A stretch of 64,000 nucleotides of DNA. Origin: Hyunsoonleella flava. GTDB taxonomy: Bacteria; Bacteroidota; Bacteroidia; Flavobacteriales; Flavobacteriaceae. Every line of letters starts with the position of its first letter. The stretch's first letter is position 1. The stretch is from assembly GCF_004310325.1 (NCBI RefSeq), contig NZ_SIRT01000002.1, positions 363,556-427,555 of the forward strand, read 5' to 3'. Below, piece by piece: positions 1-8,239 of this stretch. A program made the position numbers and the translations under genes. Under the pieces are notes generated by a model. The model was not told where the DNA came from and did no database searches. It saw nothing but the letters and a program-made list of their open reading frames with translations.

Positions 1-188
1 CTTATTAAATATGTGGTTATGGCAAAGGGAATGGCTGCCAGAAATAAATTCCATACTAAAAATAAGTAGAAGAATGAATGTGTTAACTTCATTCTAATCA
101 TTAATAAAATGATGCTAAATAGCATGGAAACGCTTACTAACGCAAACGTTTTGAATCGGGACAAAAAGAGGTTTTTTACGTAATCCAT
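1..188 (-). CDS. DUF1361 family membrane protein, N-terminal part (runs off window)
   Basis: This reading frame runs from an ATG into the left edge of the window, so only the first 62 or so residues are visible. They contain two hydrophobic stretches joined by a short basic segment, and end in a YLFLVWNLFLAAIPF motif like the conserved N-terminal part of DUF1361 membrane proteins. The start codon lies inside the end of the upstream DUF2809 gene (13-base overlap), so the two are probably cotranscribed. The function of DUF1361 proteins is not established. The family call rests on motif recognition alone. Confidence 0.65.
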   Translation of the reverse strand, partial: MDYVKNLFLSRFKTFALVSVSMLFSIILLMIRMKLTHSFFYLFLVWNLFLAAIPFAITTYLI

Positions 189-559
189 AGTTTATATATT
201 TTGTATTCTAAGCCTACTACGGTAATGATACCGAGAGTGTAAGCCACTAAATCTGAGATATGAAATGAGCTACCTAAAATCAATTTTGCGAGATAATTAT
301 CTTGTAAATTGAATAGCTTTAGATAATTAGTGAGCTGCAAAAATTCTATAACAAAGGCAAATGCTAAAACAGATATAGCTATTTTAAAATGGTTGTCTTC
401 AATAAAAATTTTAAAAAAACTGTACATGAGAATTGCAACTAGAAAGTCACCAACAGTATGACGAATAAAGCCAGTTTTTAGGTAGATTGCTATTAGTGCT
501 TCTGTTAGAAATAAAAGCAGTGTTATTAATGCGTATGTTTTGTGGAATTTGAGTTTCAT
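176..559 (-). CDS. DUF2809 family membrane protein
   Basis: A 127-residue integral membrane protein with about four hydrophobic helices. The pattern FIRHTVGDFLVAILMY near residue 31 and the later acidic/hydrophobic block FVIEFLQL are typical of DUF2809, which is distantly related to VanZ-like small membrane proteins. No enzymatic role is established. Its ATG overlaps the stop codon of the upstream gene in an ATGA arrangement, and its 3' end overlaps the DUF1361 gene, so this looks like a translationally coupled run of small membrane proteins. Confidence 0.65.
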   Translation of the reverse strand: MKLKFHKTYALITLLLFLTEALIAIYLKTGFIRHTVGDFLVAILMYSFFKIFIEDNHFKIAISVLAFAFVIEFLQLTNYLKLFNLQDNYLAKLILGSSFHISDLVAYTLGIITVVGLEYKIYKLWIT

Positions 560-846
560 ATAAATTCAATTAGTATATAGAAATAAATGAATGCAATTGG
601 GATATTTAGTAGTACAATACCTATGGTTTTTAGAATCTCTGTTTTGTCGGTACTCGACCCCAACATTGAAAACCCAAGAGCTAAAAATGTTATAGTATTT
701 AATATGAATGCTATAATTATGAATAGTATTCCAGGATAAACAAATGCAAATGAAGTGGTATTATACATTTGTAGCGCAAACAGAATAGTGCCAATTATAA
801 AGCTTATAAAGGCAATGGATTTACTTGCTGTTATTAAATTTTTCAT
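556..846 (-). CDS. Small unknown membrane protein; start placed downstream of a repeat
   Basis: A 96-residue protein of three or four hydrophobic helices, starting MKNLITASKSIAF. The open frame can be extended upstream to position 1041. That extension crosses a dispersed intergenic repeat, however, and reads as low-hydrophobicity sequence unlike the rest, so the internal ATG at 846 is chosen. The stop codon overlaps the ATG of the DUF2809 gene by four bases (ATGA), suggesting translational coupling. The family is not recognised. Confidence 0.6.
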   Translation of the reverse strand: MKNLITASKSIAFISFIIGTILFALQMYNTTSFAFVYPGILFIIIAFILNTITFLALGFSMLGSSTDKTEILKTIGIVLLNIPIAFIYFYILIEFI

Positions 847-857
847 CGGTGTCTTTT

Positions 858-1000
858 GCGTTAGCGATTGAACGGCCTGTTTGAGCTCCCCGACGTAGGA
901 GGGAGCGAGTAGTGAAATGTTTACATTCACGATTTCATAAATTTGAAATAAAATGAGATGAGTAAAGCGCGACCCCCGCTTTTGGGCGGGGGAAACGCCC
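858..1000 (+). repeat. Dispersed intergenic repeat, family Y, copy A
   Basis: A GC-rich block between creD and the small membrane gene. It carries GCGTTAGCGATTGAACGG, then GAGCTCCCCGACGTAGGAG, GAGCGAGTAGTGAAA, and a terminal hairpin GCGACCCCCGC / GCGGGGGAAACGCCC. The same order of blocks, in the opposite orientation, occurs at 40951-41035, and the terminal part recurs at 5813-5873. Copy A has an extra AT-rich stretch of about 45 bases in the middle. Confidence 0.7.
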
Positions 1001-1025
1001 TCAAAAAAAACACTAACCAATACAA

Positions 1026-2396
1026 TTAACCATTGTTCCAATCTATTTTTCGGGATACATACATGACGATGGCGAGTATGAGGAACAGACCTATACTGCC
1101 TACTAGTAGTGCATAGTTTTCGAGTTGTATGATGACATAGATAAACGCATATAATGCACTTAACGATGCCCCAATGAATAATGGGAACTTAAATGTTTTT
1201 AATATAGATTTTGAGTATAGTGTGATGAGAACAATCACTGATATTCCTGCTATTAAATAGGCTTTTAAGAAATTACTGTGCTCTGATATTGAGACTAAAA
1301 GTGTATAAAACATAGTAAGCGCCAGCCCAATCATTAAGTACTGAAAAGGATGAATGTTGATTTTGCTTAATGTTTGAATGAGGAAGAATACTAAAAATGT
1401 AAGACCGATTACAAGGAAACCGTATTTTGCAGAGCGTTCACTTTTTTGATATTCGTCTACCATGACCATAAACTTTGTGCCGAATGCAAATTGAGTAAGG
1501 TTGGGAATGCTTTTAAGGTGTTGTTGTGAAAAAGCACGATTGATGTGCAGTACTTTCCAGTCTGCCTTAAATCCATCTTTAGAGATTTGTTTGGTTTCAT
1601 CGTTAGGCAGATAATTGCCCATAAAACTTGGGTCTGCCCAATTGGAAGTCATGTGCATGGTAGTTGTTTTGCCTATAGGAATAAGCTCAACTTTTCGGCT
1701 ACCATTAAACGTAATTGAGAAGGTGAAATCTGTATTTTTAGATTTGAATAGGTCTGCATCTTTAATGAAACTAGACTCTAATACATCGAGATTATTATTT
1801 TTATTTTGGTTAAAATTGGTTTCAAAATTATAGGCTTTATCCTCTAGCTTTATTTGAACTTCACTTTTGATACCTTTTAGATTTGAAGTTTTAATAACGA
1901 TTTTTGCTTTGTCCCACATAATATCTTTGGGTTTAATACCCTTAGCGGTCAAGTCAACCGGAATATAGTGTCCAGCAAAGTCCATTTGAGTGGTAAACAC
2001 AGCAGATTCAAAATTGCCACGTTTTAAAGTTTTGGAGTTTACTTCTACTTTAGAGTTTAGTTGCTCTGGAAATACGTAAGCATATTTAATGTGCGTTTGG
2101 GTTTCTTTAAAGTAGGTTTTTGTTTTTTCATTATACGTTTTGGTTTCCGTATAGGTTTTATATGGAAGCTTTAATATAGGGCCGTAAACTAAAACATTGT
2201 TGCCCCATTTTTGATTGATTTCGTTTACAACATCTTGTTGTCTATAAGCGCGCTCGTTAATTAAACTGCTGATATACGATAATGGGATTAATAGAATGAT
2301 AACTAAAAATCCAACCATAAGCATGCGTGCTGTAATTGATGTTTTAAGCCAATGGCCAAATTTGTTGTTTTGTGGTGTGTGTTCTTGTGTTTCCAT
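1026..2396 (-). CDS. creD: CreD family inner-membrane protein
   Basis: A 456-residue protein close in length to E. coli CreD. It has an N-terminal membrane anchor (residues about 22-45), a large soluble beta-rich domain facing the periplasm (about 46-320), and five or six C-terminal helices. The sequence RAYRQQDVVNEINQKWG followed by VYGPILKLPY is the conserved start of the CreD domain. The cellular role is poorly understood; in proteobacteria it belongs to the CreBC regulon and affects envelope integrity and beta-lactam tolerance. Here it follows a winged-helix regulator gene instead of a two-component system. A perfect palindrome lies 17 bases upstream of the ATG. Confidence 0.9.
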   Translation of the reverse strand: METQEHTPQNNKFGHWLKTSITARMLMVGFLVIILLIPLSYISSLINERAYRQQDVVNEINQKWGNNVLVYGPILKLPYKTYTETKTYNEKTKTYFKETQTHIKYAYVFPEQLNSKVEVNSKTLKRGNFESAVFTTQMDFAGHYIPVDLTAKGIKPKDIMWDKAKIVIKTSNLKGIKSEVQIKLEDKAYNFETNFNQNKNNNLDVLESSFIKDADLFKSKNTDFTFSITFNGSRKVELIPIGKTTTMHMTSNWADPSFMGNYLPNDETKQISKDGFKADWKVLHINRAFSQQHLKSIPNLTQFAFGTKFMVMVDEYQKSERSAKYGFLVIGLTFLVFFLIQTLSKINIHPFQYLMIGLALTMFYTLLVSISEHSNFLKAYLIAGISVIVLITLYSKSILKTFKFPLFIGASLSALYAFIYVIIQLENYALLVGSIGLFLILAIVMYVSRKIDWNNG

Positions 2397-2413
2397 TGTT
2401 ATGATTTTTAAAG

Positions 2414-2432
2414 TACTTTGAAATTCAAAGTA
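2414..2432. promoter_or_regulatory. Palindromic operator candidate upstream of creD
   Basis: TACTTTGAA-A-TTCAAAGTA is a perfect inverted repeat with nine-base arms and a one-base centre. It sits between the winged-helix regulator gene and creD. A nearly identical site lies upstream of the first gene of the locus (3666-3684). The symmetry and placement suggest a dimeric regulator site, probably for the adjacent winged-helix protein; that assignment is inference. Confidence 0.65.
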
Positions 2433-2446
2433 AAGTGATAAAAAAA

Positions 2447-2743
2447 TTATTTTTGCTTATTGATAATAGCCTCGAGGGCTTCAATATGTTTTCTAAATGC
2501 AGCTCTACCTAGTTTTGTGGTAGAGTAGCGGGTATTGGGTTTTCGTCCTATAAATTGTTTTTCTACTTTTATATATTCAGCTTTTTCAAGTGCTTTGGTA
2601 TGGCTTGCCAAATTGCCGTCCGTAGCTCCTAAAAGCTCTTTCAACATATTAAAATCAGCGTATTCGTTAACCATTAGAATAGACATGATGCCTAGCCTAA
2701 TTCGGTGATCAAATAGTTTATTTATGTTGTTTATGATGCTCAT
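2447..2743 (-). CDS. Winged-helix transcriptional regulator
   Basis: A 98-residue one-domain DNA-binding protein. The segment FNMLKELLGATDGNLASHTKALEKAEYI (residues about 31-58) has the helix-turn-helix pattern of the MarR/ArsR-like winged-helix family found next to creD in Bacteroidota. It is followed by a basic wing (FIGRKPNTRYSTT) and a C-terminal helix. There is no sensor domain, so it may respond through dimerisation or a partner protein. It is third in a minus-strand run after two membrane-protein genes and just before creD. The two palindromes flanking the run are its likely targets. Confidence 0.85.
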   Translation of the reverse strand: MSIINNINKLFDHRIRLGIMSILMVNEYADFNMLKELLGATDGNLASHTKALEKAEYIKVEKQFIGRKPNTRYSTTKLGRAAFRKHIEALEAIINKQK

Positions 2744-2768
2744 ATCGTTTTCTGCAAAGACAGGAATC

Positions 2769-3026
2769 TTAATTTTTGATTATATATTTTTTTATTAGGC
2801 GGTATGCGATGTATATGATTAATGCAATATTCAAAATTATCCAAAGATAATAAGAGAAATACGCTACTTTTTCAATTAATGACATACTTTCTAAACTGAA
2901 ATATTCTCCTTTTGATTCGTCATAAAAATCTTCATAATTTAAAAGGATTAATCCAATAATAATCCATAAACCTAAATCAATTACTATGAATATTATAACT
3001 AAGAGAATATTTTTGAGGACTTTCAT
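2769..3026 (-). CDS. Small two-helix membrane protein, unknown
   Basis: An 85-residue protein with hydrophobic helices near residues 5-29 and 52-76, joined by an acidic loop (YEDFYDESKGEYFSLESM). No family is recognised. It lies 17 bases after the upstream membrane-protein gene and 25 bases before the regulator gene, so it is probably in one transcript with the creD locus. Confidence 0.6.
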   Translation of the reverse strand: MKVLKNILLVIIFIVIDLGLWIIIGLILLNYEDFYDESKGEYFSLESMSLIEKVAYFSYYLWIILNIALIIYIAYRLIKKYIIKN

Positions 3027-3043
3027 AATGCAAATCGAAATTG

Positions 3044-3658
3044 CTATTGCTTTTTAACATCATATTTAAAGTGCATCCACGAACCATAAATAATATGCAT
3101 TAACCCAAAACCAATCACCCAAAGCCAAAAGCCATAACCAGGTTTCCAAGCTCCAATCAATCCTAAAATTATTTGAACGTAGCCTAAAAATTGAATATCT
3201 CCAATACTATATTTTGATGCATTAACTAATGCTAAGCCATAAAAAATTAACATTAACCCTCCTGATTGCCCGTATTTACCTTGACTTAAAATGATTAAGA
3301 TATAAAGACCTCCGACAACTAGAGGAATCAAAAAGTTTAATACCAAACGACGGGAAGTGCTATCCCAAATTTTTGCATCATCTTTTTTGGCTTTTCTTGT
3401 GGTTAATAAAATACCAGTACCAATGCTTAATATTGCCACAATTACTAAAGTGAGAAGACAGGTTTCATAAACCCAGCCATCTAAAATTAAAATGCCGTTG
3501 CTATAAGTCATTACTAACCAATACGCTATTGCTGCACCTATTAATGCATAAACCCCTGCTAAAATTCCAGACAATCCACTTAGTGAAATAAAGCGGGAGG
3601 ATTTATTCATCATATTTTTAATTTCGCTAATGTCTTTTAGATAATCTTTTGATTCCAT
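3044..3658 (-). CDS. Multi-spanning membrane protein of the creD/regulator locus
   Basis: A 204-residue protein with a short cytoplasmic N-terminus (MESKDYLKDISEIKNMMNKS) and about six hydrophobic helices. It is first in the minus-strand run that continues into a small membrane protein, the winged-helix regulator and creD. A near-perfect palindrome lies seven bases upstream of its ATG, matching the one before creD. The molecular function is unknown; it could be the membrane partner or target of the regulator. Confidence 0.65.
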   Translation of the reverse strand: MESKDYLKDISEIKNMMNKSSRFISLSGLSGILAGVYALIGAAIAYWLVMTYSNGILILDGWVYETCLLTLVIVAILSIGTGILLTTRKAKKDDAKIWDSTSRRLVLNFLIPLVVGGLYILIILSQGKYGQSGGLMLIFYGLALVNASKYSIGDIQFLGYVQIILGLIGAWKPGYGFWLWVIGFGLMHIIYGSWMHFKYDVKKQ

Positions 3659-3665
3659 TTTAAAG

Positions 3666-3684
3666 TACTTTGAAATACAAAGTA
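3666..3684. promoter_or_regulatory. Second palindromic operator candidate
   Basis: TACTTTGAA-A-TACAAAGTA matches the site upstream of creD at 18 of 19 bases and is an inverted repeat with one mismatched pair. It lies immediately before the ATG of the first gene in the run. On the minus strand the motif contains TTTACTTTG, close to the Bacteroidota -7 element, so a bound protein could block the promoter. Function is inferred. Confidence 0.6.
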
Positions 3685-3760
3685 AATAAAATAATTTTAA
3701 TTTACCTGAATAAATTTTTGTTAATTTTATTGATGGTTAAAATTTTTGCTTAAAGTTTAG

Positions 3761-4171
3761 ATGAGATCCAAACTCTGGAATATAACTTTGATTTTAGTAT
3801 TATTTTATAGTTGTAAGAACGACCGAAATCTTGATGGGAATTATTCTATATGTAATTATGGAGAATATGCAGAAGTATATTTCAAGGGAGATTTTATGAG
3901 GGTTGCATCTGAAAGTGAGTGGGTGAAGTTATCTGAATGGAAACAAGTTAAAATTAATAATGATACTCTTTATTTTGAATCGTTCGGCGAATGGAGAGAT
4001 AATTGGAAAGCAGAGATAAAATATATTGGAAAAAATAAAATTGAACTATATAACTTAGCAACTGATATAAGTGTTAGCTTGGAGCCAATTAATGTCGATT
4101 TAAATTTTGAAAATTCTAAAGAATTTTGGAAAGGTTTTAAGACTCGAAAAAATTTAAAGGGTTGTAAATGA
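3761..4171 (+). CDS. Putative lipoprotein, unknown
   Basis: A 136-residue protein with an N-terminal hydrophobic segment ending in FYSC (Cys18), consistent with a lipoprotein signal peptide followed by an acidic KND. The rest is a small, probably beta-rich domain with no family I recognise. It is divergent from the creD locus. It is also rich in Trp, Glu and Lys, as in many uncharacterised flavobacterial secreted proteins. Confidence 0.6.
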   Translation: MRSKLWNITLILVLFYSCKNDRNLDGNYSICNYGEYAEVYFKGDFMRVASESEWVKLSEWKQVKINNDTLYFESFGEWRDNWKAEIKYIGKNKIELYNLATDISVSLEPINVDLNFENSKEFWKGFKTRKNLKGCK

Positions 4172-4210
4172 AGATATCTAATATTAAAAAAATTACTTAG
4201 AGAATTGCTC

Positions 4211-4579
4211 ATGAATCCAGCCGAAGAATATATCCTCAACCAACCAGATCCGTATCGTTCTATTCTATTACATATTCAAATGATAATTGAACGGACTATT
4301 CCAGAAGCAGAATTAAAATACAAATGGAGAATCCCTTGTTATTACCATGGCGAAACACCTATCTGTTATTTAAATGCAAGCCATAAAAAACAGTTTGTAG
4401 ATATTGGGTTTTGGCATTCGGCATCCTTGTCTAAATTTGATGAATACCTCGTTAGTGAAAATCGCAAAGTTGTAAAATCACTACGCTACTCGTCTTTAGA
4501 AGAAATTGATGACACTATTTTTATAGCCATACTCGAAGAAGCAAAAAAACAAAAGGGAAAATTATTTTATAATAAGTAA
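4211..4579 (+). CDS. DUF1801 family protein
   Basis: A 122-residue cytosolic protein of the DUF1801 (YdhG-like) fold. The pattern KYKWRIPCYYHGETPICYLNASHK and the later FVDIGFWHSASL are typical. Members are small alpha/beta proteins of unclear function, sometimes linked to iron or frataxin-like folds. A TTG six bases upstream (4205) is also in frame, but the ATG followed by NPAEEYI gives the normal family start. Confidence 0.75.
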   Translation: MNPAEEYILNQPDPYRSILLHIQMIIERTIPEAELKYKWRIPCYYHGETPICYLNASHKKQFVDIGFWHSASLSKFDEYLVSENRKVVKSLRYSSLEEIDDTIFIAILEEAKKQKGKLFYNK

Positions 4580-4604
4580 AATGTGTCACTATAACTTTGA
4601 ATGT

Positions 4605-4841
4605 TTAGTTATGTGAACCATCACAATAAGGAGGGTTTTTAGTTTGCTTGCATGTGCATAGATAAGCAGTTTTATCTTCATCTACCGTAAATACCATTGA
4701 TGGCGTAGCTTTTGCTGCTCTGTGTGATCCATTGCAGAACGGTTGTTCATCACTGTGCCCGCAGGTGCACCATGCATAATTTTTGTTTGCTTCTAATTCG
4801 CATTGTATCGGTGCGTCCCCGCCTCGTTTGTTGTTTTCCAT
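4605..4841 (-). CDS. Tandem CDGSH iron-sulfur protein
   Basis: A 78-residue protein with two CDGSH-type sites. The first has Cys25, Cys27, Cys36 and His40 (CTC...PFCNGSH); the second has Cys62, Cys64, Cys73 and His77 (CTC...PYCDGSH). Each three-Cys-one-His site is expected to hold a [2Fe-2S] cluster, giving a MitoNEET-like electron-transfer or redox-sensing protein. There is no signal peptide. It is on the same strand as kdsA (34 bases between), which may be coincidental. Confidence 0.9.
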   Translation of the reverse strand: MENNKRGGDAPIQCELEANKNYAWCTCGHSDEQPFCNGSHRAAKATPSMVFTVDEDKTAYLCTCKQTKNPPYCDGSHN

Positions 4842-4875
4842 AGTTTTCTAGTAATTAACGGTTACTAAAATACTA

Positions 4876-5697
4876 TTATTTCAAGCTATTTACAGTTTTT
4901 TTAATAGAAACTAAGTTAGTTAATAACAGTTCTAAATTATCCAGATGCAACATATTGGCCCCGTCACTCTTGGCGTTAGCGGGATCAAAATGAGTCTCGA
5001 TAAATAAACCGTCCACATTATTTACTATACCTGCGCGAGCAATCGTTTCAATCATGTCTGGACGCCCACCAGTAACTCCCGCAGATTGGTTGGGCTGTTG
5101 CAACGAATGGGTAACGTCCAAAACAACTGGTGCATATTGGCGCATCGTTGGAATGCCCCGAAAGTCTACAATCATATCCTGATAGCCAAACATAGTACCT
5201 CTATCGGTTATCCAAGCTTTATTGCTTCCTGAGTCCTTTACTTTTTGTACTGCATGTTTCATCGCTTCGGGACTCATAAACTGTCCTTTTTTTAAGTTTA
5301 CGACTTTACCAGTTTTGGCTGCCGCAACGACCAAATCCGTTTGGCGTACCAAAAATGCAGGAATTTGAAGCACATCTAAATATTCAGCAGCTTTTTCAGC
5401 ATCAGTTATTTCATGAATATCGGTAACCGTGGGTACATTAAAAGTATCTGAAACTTTCTTTAAAATTTTTAATGCCTTTTCATCGCCAATGCCTGTGAAA
5501 CTATCAATACGGCTGCGGTTTGCTTTTTTAAAGCTACCTTTAAATATGTATGGAATTTCTAATTTATCGGTAATAGAAACTACTTTTTCCGCAATACGTA
5601 GTGCCATATCTTCACCCTCAATGGCGCATGGGCCACATAGCAAAAAGAAATTATTGGAATTGGTGTGTTTTAACTTAGGAATATCGCTTAGTTGCAT
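4876..5697 (-). CDS. kdsA: 3-deoxy-8-phosphooctulonate synthase
   Basis: KdsA condenses arabinose 5-phosphate with phosphoenolpyruvate to give Kdo 8-phosphate, the first committed step to Kdo for lipid A core and some capsules. At 273 residues it has the usual length. FFLLCGPCAIEGEDMA near residues 17-32 and GGRPDMIETIARAGI near residue 210 are family signatures, and the TIM-barrel pattern continues throughout. Kdo made here could feed the KpsS-like protein encoded at 17.7-19.0 kb. Confidence 0.95.
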   Translation of the reverse strand: MQLSDIPKLKHTNSNNFFLLCGPCAIEGEDMALRIAEKVVSITDKLEIPYIFKGSFKKANRSRIDSFTGIGDEKALKILKKVSDTFNVPTVTDIHEITDAEKAAEYLDVLQIPAFLVRQTDLVVAAAKTGKVVNLKKGQFMSPEAMKHAVQKVKDSGSNKAWITDRGTMFGYQDMIVDFRGIPTMRQYAPVVLDVTHSLQQPNQSAGVTGGRPDMIETIARAGIVNNVDGLFIETHFDPANAKSDGANMLHLDNLELLLTNLVSIKKTVNSLK

Positions 5698-5812
5698 GTA
5701 TTTTACATTTAAAGCGTAAAGTTAAGGAAATGATGTGATTTGATGAGGCTTAATTTTGGAATTACACTGTTGTTGGCAGGCAGGTGTTTTAGTTATTGTA
5801 GCGGCAGCTTTT

Positions 5813-5873
5813 GGCGAGGCGCGCATCAAGCCAAAACTATTAGCGGAAAGCACGACCCGCAGGGTAACACCCT
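5813..5873 (+). repeat. Dispersed intergenic repeat, family Y, copy B (partial)
   Basis: A GC-rich fragment containing TAGCGGAAAGCACGACCC followed by a short hairpin and GGGTAACACCC. It matches the terminal part of the copies at 858-1000 and 40951-41035. It lies directly against the 3' end of the following minus-strand gene. Confidence 0.55.
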
Positions 5874-5879
5874 AAAAAC

Positions 5880-6239
5880 TTATAGGCTTTTGTTTAAAGA
5901 GTTTCTAATAATCCACAATGCCATGATTAAGCTTGCAAATATAAAGATGCCACCATATACTGTGAGTTCCTTTATAGGCTGTGAGAGTGATACTAGTTGT
6001 AACATGTCTGATAGGAATGCTAAAATGAGATAGGACGAAAGGCAAACAAATGTAATGCCTAATGTGAAGTTTAGCTTTTTGTTAGGTTTTATAATTTGCC
6101 ATAAAAATGGGGTGCCAAAAAGTAAAATGGGATACGCGCTAATGCCTTCTGTTTGGTTAACGGTTTTAAAGAGATAGGCTGTTACTACAATAAAATATAG
6201 GTAAGGTGTGTGTTTTGAGCAATCTTTGATAAAATTCAT
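5880..6239 (-). CDS. Small membrane protein, unknown
   Basis: A 119-residue protein with about four hydrophobic helices (near residues 11-25, 36-49, 55-76 and 91-111). No family is recognised. It has an ordinary flavobacterial composition and a clear ATG. It is divergent from typA; its stop codon abuts a copy of the family Y repeat. Confidence 0.55.
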   Translation of the reverse strand: MNFIKDCSKHTPYLYFIVVTAYLFKTVNQTEGISAYPILLFGTPFLWQIIKPNKKLNFTLGITFVCLSSYLILAFLSDMLQLVSLSQPIKELTVYGGIFIFASLIMALWIIRNSLNKSL

Positions 6240-6332
6240 TTTCGATAATCTTTAAAATACTTTATTATTTAAACGAATTGAAGGGCTAAATAGTTTTTTG
6301 ATATCGTTCATATAACATATAATTAACTAATT

Positions 6333-6366
6333 TTGGTATTAAATGTTAAAATATGCAGTACCTTTG
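6333..6366 (+). promoter_or_regulatory. Promoter of typA
   Basis: TTG at 6333-6335 is followed after 23 bases by TACCTTTG at 6359-6366, an exact match to the Bacteroidota -7 consensus TAnnTTTG. The typA ATG lies 23 bases downstream, giving a short leader. Confidence 0.7.
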
Positions 6367-6389
6367 CACGCTTAAATAAGGGATTCAGA

Positions 6390-8189
6390 ATGAAGAACAT
6401 AAAGAACATTGCGATAATTGCTCACGTAGACCACGGAAAGACAACATTGGTAGATAAAATTATGTACCATTGTCAACTTTTTCGTGAAAACGAAAATACA
6501 GGTGATTTAATTCTTGATAATAACGATTTGGAACGTGAAAGGGGCATTACCATTACTTCTAAAAATGTTTCTGTAATTTATAAAGACACAAAAATTAATA
6601 TTATTGATACTCCTGGTCACGCTGATTTTGGTGGTGAAGTAGAGCGTGTGTTGAACATGGCAGATGGTGTGTTGTTGCTTGTTGATGCTTTTGAGGGACC
6701 AATGCCTCAAACTCGTTTTGTGCTTCAAAAAGCTATTGATTTAGGTCTGAAACCTTGTGTGGTTATCAATAAAGTAGACAAGGAAAACTGTACACCTGAT
6801 GAGGTGCATGAAAAAGTGTTCGATTTAATGTTTGAATTAGGTGCGGAAGAATGGCAATTAGATTTTCCAACAGTTTACGGTTCTGCCAAAAACAATTGGA
6901 TGAGTGAGGACTGGCAAAATGAAACTGAAAATATCGAACCGCTTTTGGATATGGTAATAGAGCATATTCCTTCACCTAAAATTGAAGAGGGGACTACACA
7001 AATGCTAATTACCTCGTTAGATTTCTCATCATTTACAGGCAGAATAGCCATCGGGAGATTAACCCGTGGCGAATTAAAGGTGAATCAGAATATTTCATTG
7101 GTTAAGCGTGATGGTGCAATCGTAAAATCCAGAATAAAAGAATTACACACGTTTGAAGGCTTAGGTCGTAAAAAAGTTGATGCGGTAAAAGCTGGGGATA
7201 TTTGTGCCATAGTGGGGCTTGAAGGTTTTGAAATAGGTGATACGGTTGCCGATTTTGAAAATCCAGAAGGTTTGAAGACCATAGCAATTGATGAGCCTAC
7301 CATGAGTATGCTTTTTACTATCAACGACTCACCTTTTTTCGGAAAAGATGGTAAATATGTCACTTCTCGTCATATTAAAGAGCGTTTAACCAAAGAGTTA
7401 GAAAAAAACCTAGCACTAAGAGTTGAAGAAACAGATAGTGCTGATAAATTTATGGTTTTTGGCCGCGGTGTTTTGCATTTATCAGTATTGATAGAAACTA
7501 TGCGTCGTGAGGGTTATGAGCTTCAAATAGGACAACCGCAGGTTATAATTAGAGAAATTGATGGTGTTAAATGTGAGCCTGTTGAGGAAATGACCATTGA
7601 TTTGCCAGAGCATGTCTCAGGAAAAGCCATTGAAATGGTAACGATGCGAAAAGGCGAAATGTTGAGTATGGAAGCCAAAGGCGATCGTATGGTTTGTGAA
7701 TTTATTATTCCATCTAGAGGAATTATCGGTTTAAGAAATCAATTGTTAACTGCCACAGCTGGAGAAGCCATTATGGCGCACCGTTTTAAGGAATATCAGC
7801 CAATAAAAGGGGGAATCCCAGAGCGTCAAAATGGAAGTTTGGTATCTATGGAGAACGGAACGGCTATTCCATATTCAATTGACAAATTGCAAGAACGAGG
7901 TAAGTTTTTTATCGACCCAGGTGAAGATATCTATGAAGGACAGGTGATTGGTGAAAATTCGCGTGGTGATGATATGACGGTGAATGTAACGAAAACCAAA
8001 AAATTGAGTAATGTACGTTCTGCCGGAGCAGATGATAAAGCTAAAATTGTGCCTGCTATCAAGTTTTCTCTGGAAGAAGCATTGGAATATATTCAAAAAG
8101 ATGAATATGTTGAGGTAACACCAAATCATTTAAGACTCCGAAAAATATACCTCACTGAGGTCGAGCGCAAGCGTAATAAAAGTATTTAA
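6390..8189 (+). CDS. typA: Ribosome-associated GTPase TypA/BipA
   Basis: A 599-residue translational GTPase that acts on the ribosome, especially in the cold and in 50S assembly. The G1 motif [10 protein letters not shown], switch region RERGITI, G3 DTPGHADFGGE and G4 NKVD are intact. The EF-G-like domains and the BipA-specific C-terminal region follow. An in-frame TTG lies upstream at 6333, but it is inside the promoter; the ATG before KNIKNIAIIAHVDHGK matches the family start. Confidence 0.97.
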   Translation: MKNIKNIAIIAHVDHGKTTLVDKIMYHCQLFRENENTGDLILDNNDLERERGITITSKNVSVIYKDTKINIIDTPGHADFGGEVERVLNMADGVLLLVDAFEGPMPQTRFVLQKAIDLGLKPCVVINKVDKENCTPDEVHEKVFDLMFELGAEEWQLDFPTVYGSAKNNWMSEDWQNETENIEPLLDMVIEHIPSPKIEEGTTQMLITSLDFSSFTGRIAIGRLTRGELKVNQNISLVKRDGAIVKSRIKELHTFEGLGRKKVDAVKAGDICAIVGLEGFEIGDTVADFENPEGLKTIAIDEPTMSMLFTINDSPFFGKDGKYVTSRHIKERLTKELEKNLALRVEETDSADKFMVFGRGVLHLSVLIETMRREGYELQIGQPQVIIREIDGVKCEPVEEMTIDLPEHVSGKAIEMVTMRKGEMLSMEAKGDRMVCEFIIPSRGIIGLRNQLLTATAGEAIMAHRFKEYQPIKGGIPERQNGSLVSMENGTAIPYSIDKLQERGKFFIDPGEDIYEGQVIGENSRGDDMTVNVTKTKKLSNVRSAGADDKAKIVPAIKFSLEEALEYIQKDEYVEVTPNHLRLRKIYLTEVERKRNKSI

Positions 8190-8239
8190 CTAGGTAAACC
8201 TAGTTTGGGGTATTATTACCTAAATATAATAAGCATGCT

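Noticed and set aside
846..1041. N-terminal extension of the small membrane protein
   Set aside because: The extension is encoded by the family Y repeat and lacks membrane character; the internal ATG at 846 gives a coherent protein.
5740..6033. Plus-strand frame of 97 codons
   Set aside because: It crosses a dispersed repeat and the opposite membrane-protein gene, with no protein-like features.
8188..8205. Terminator after typA
   Set aside because: AACTAGGT-AA-ACCTAGTT is a neat inverted repeat but has no T run, and the next gene is only 50 bases away on the same strand.
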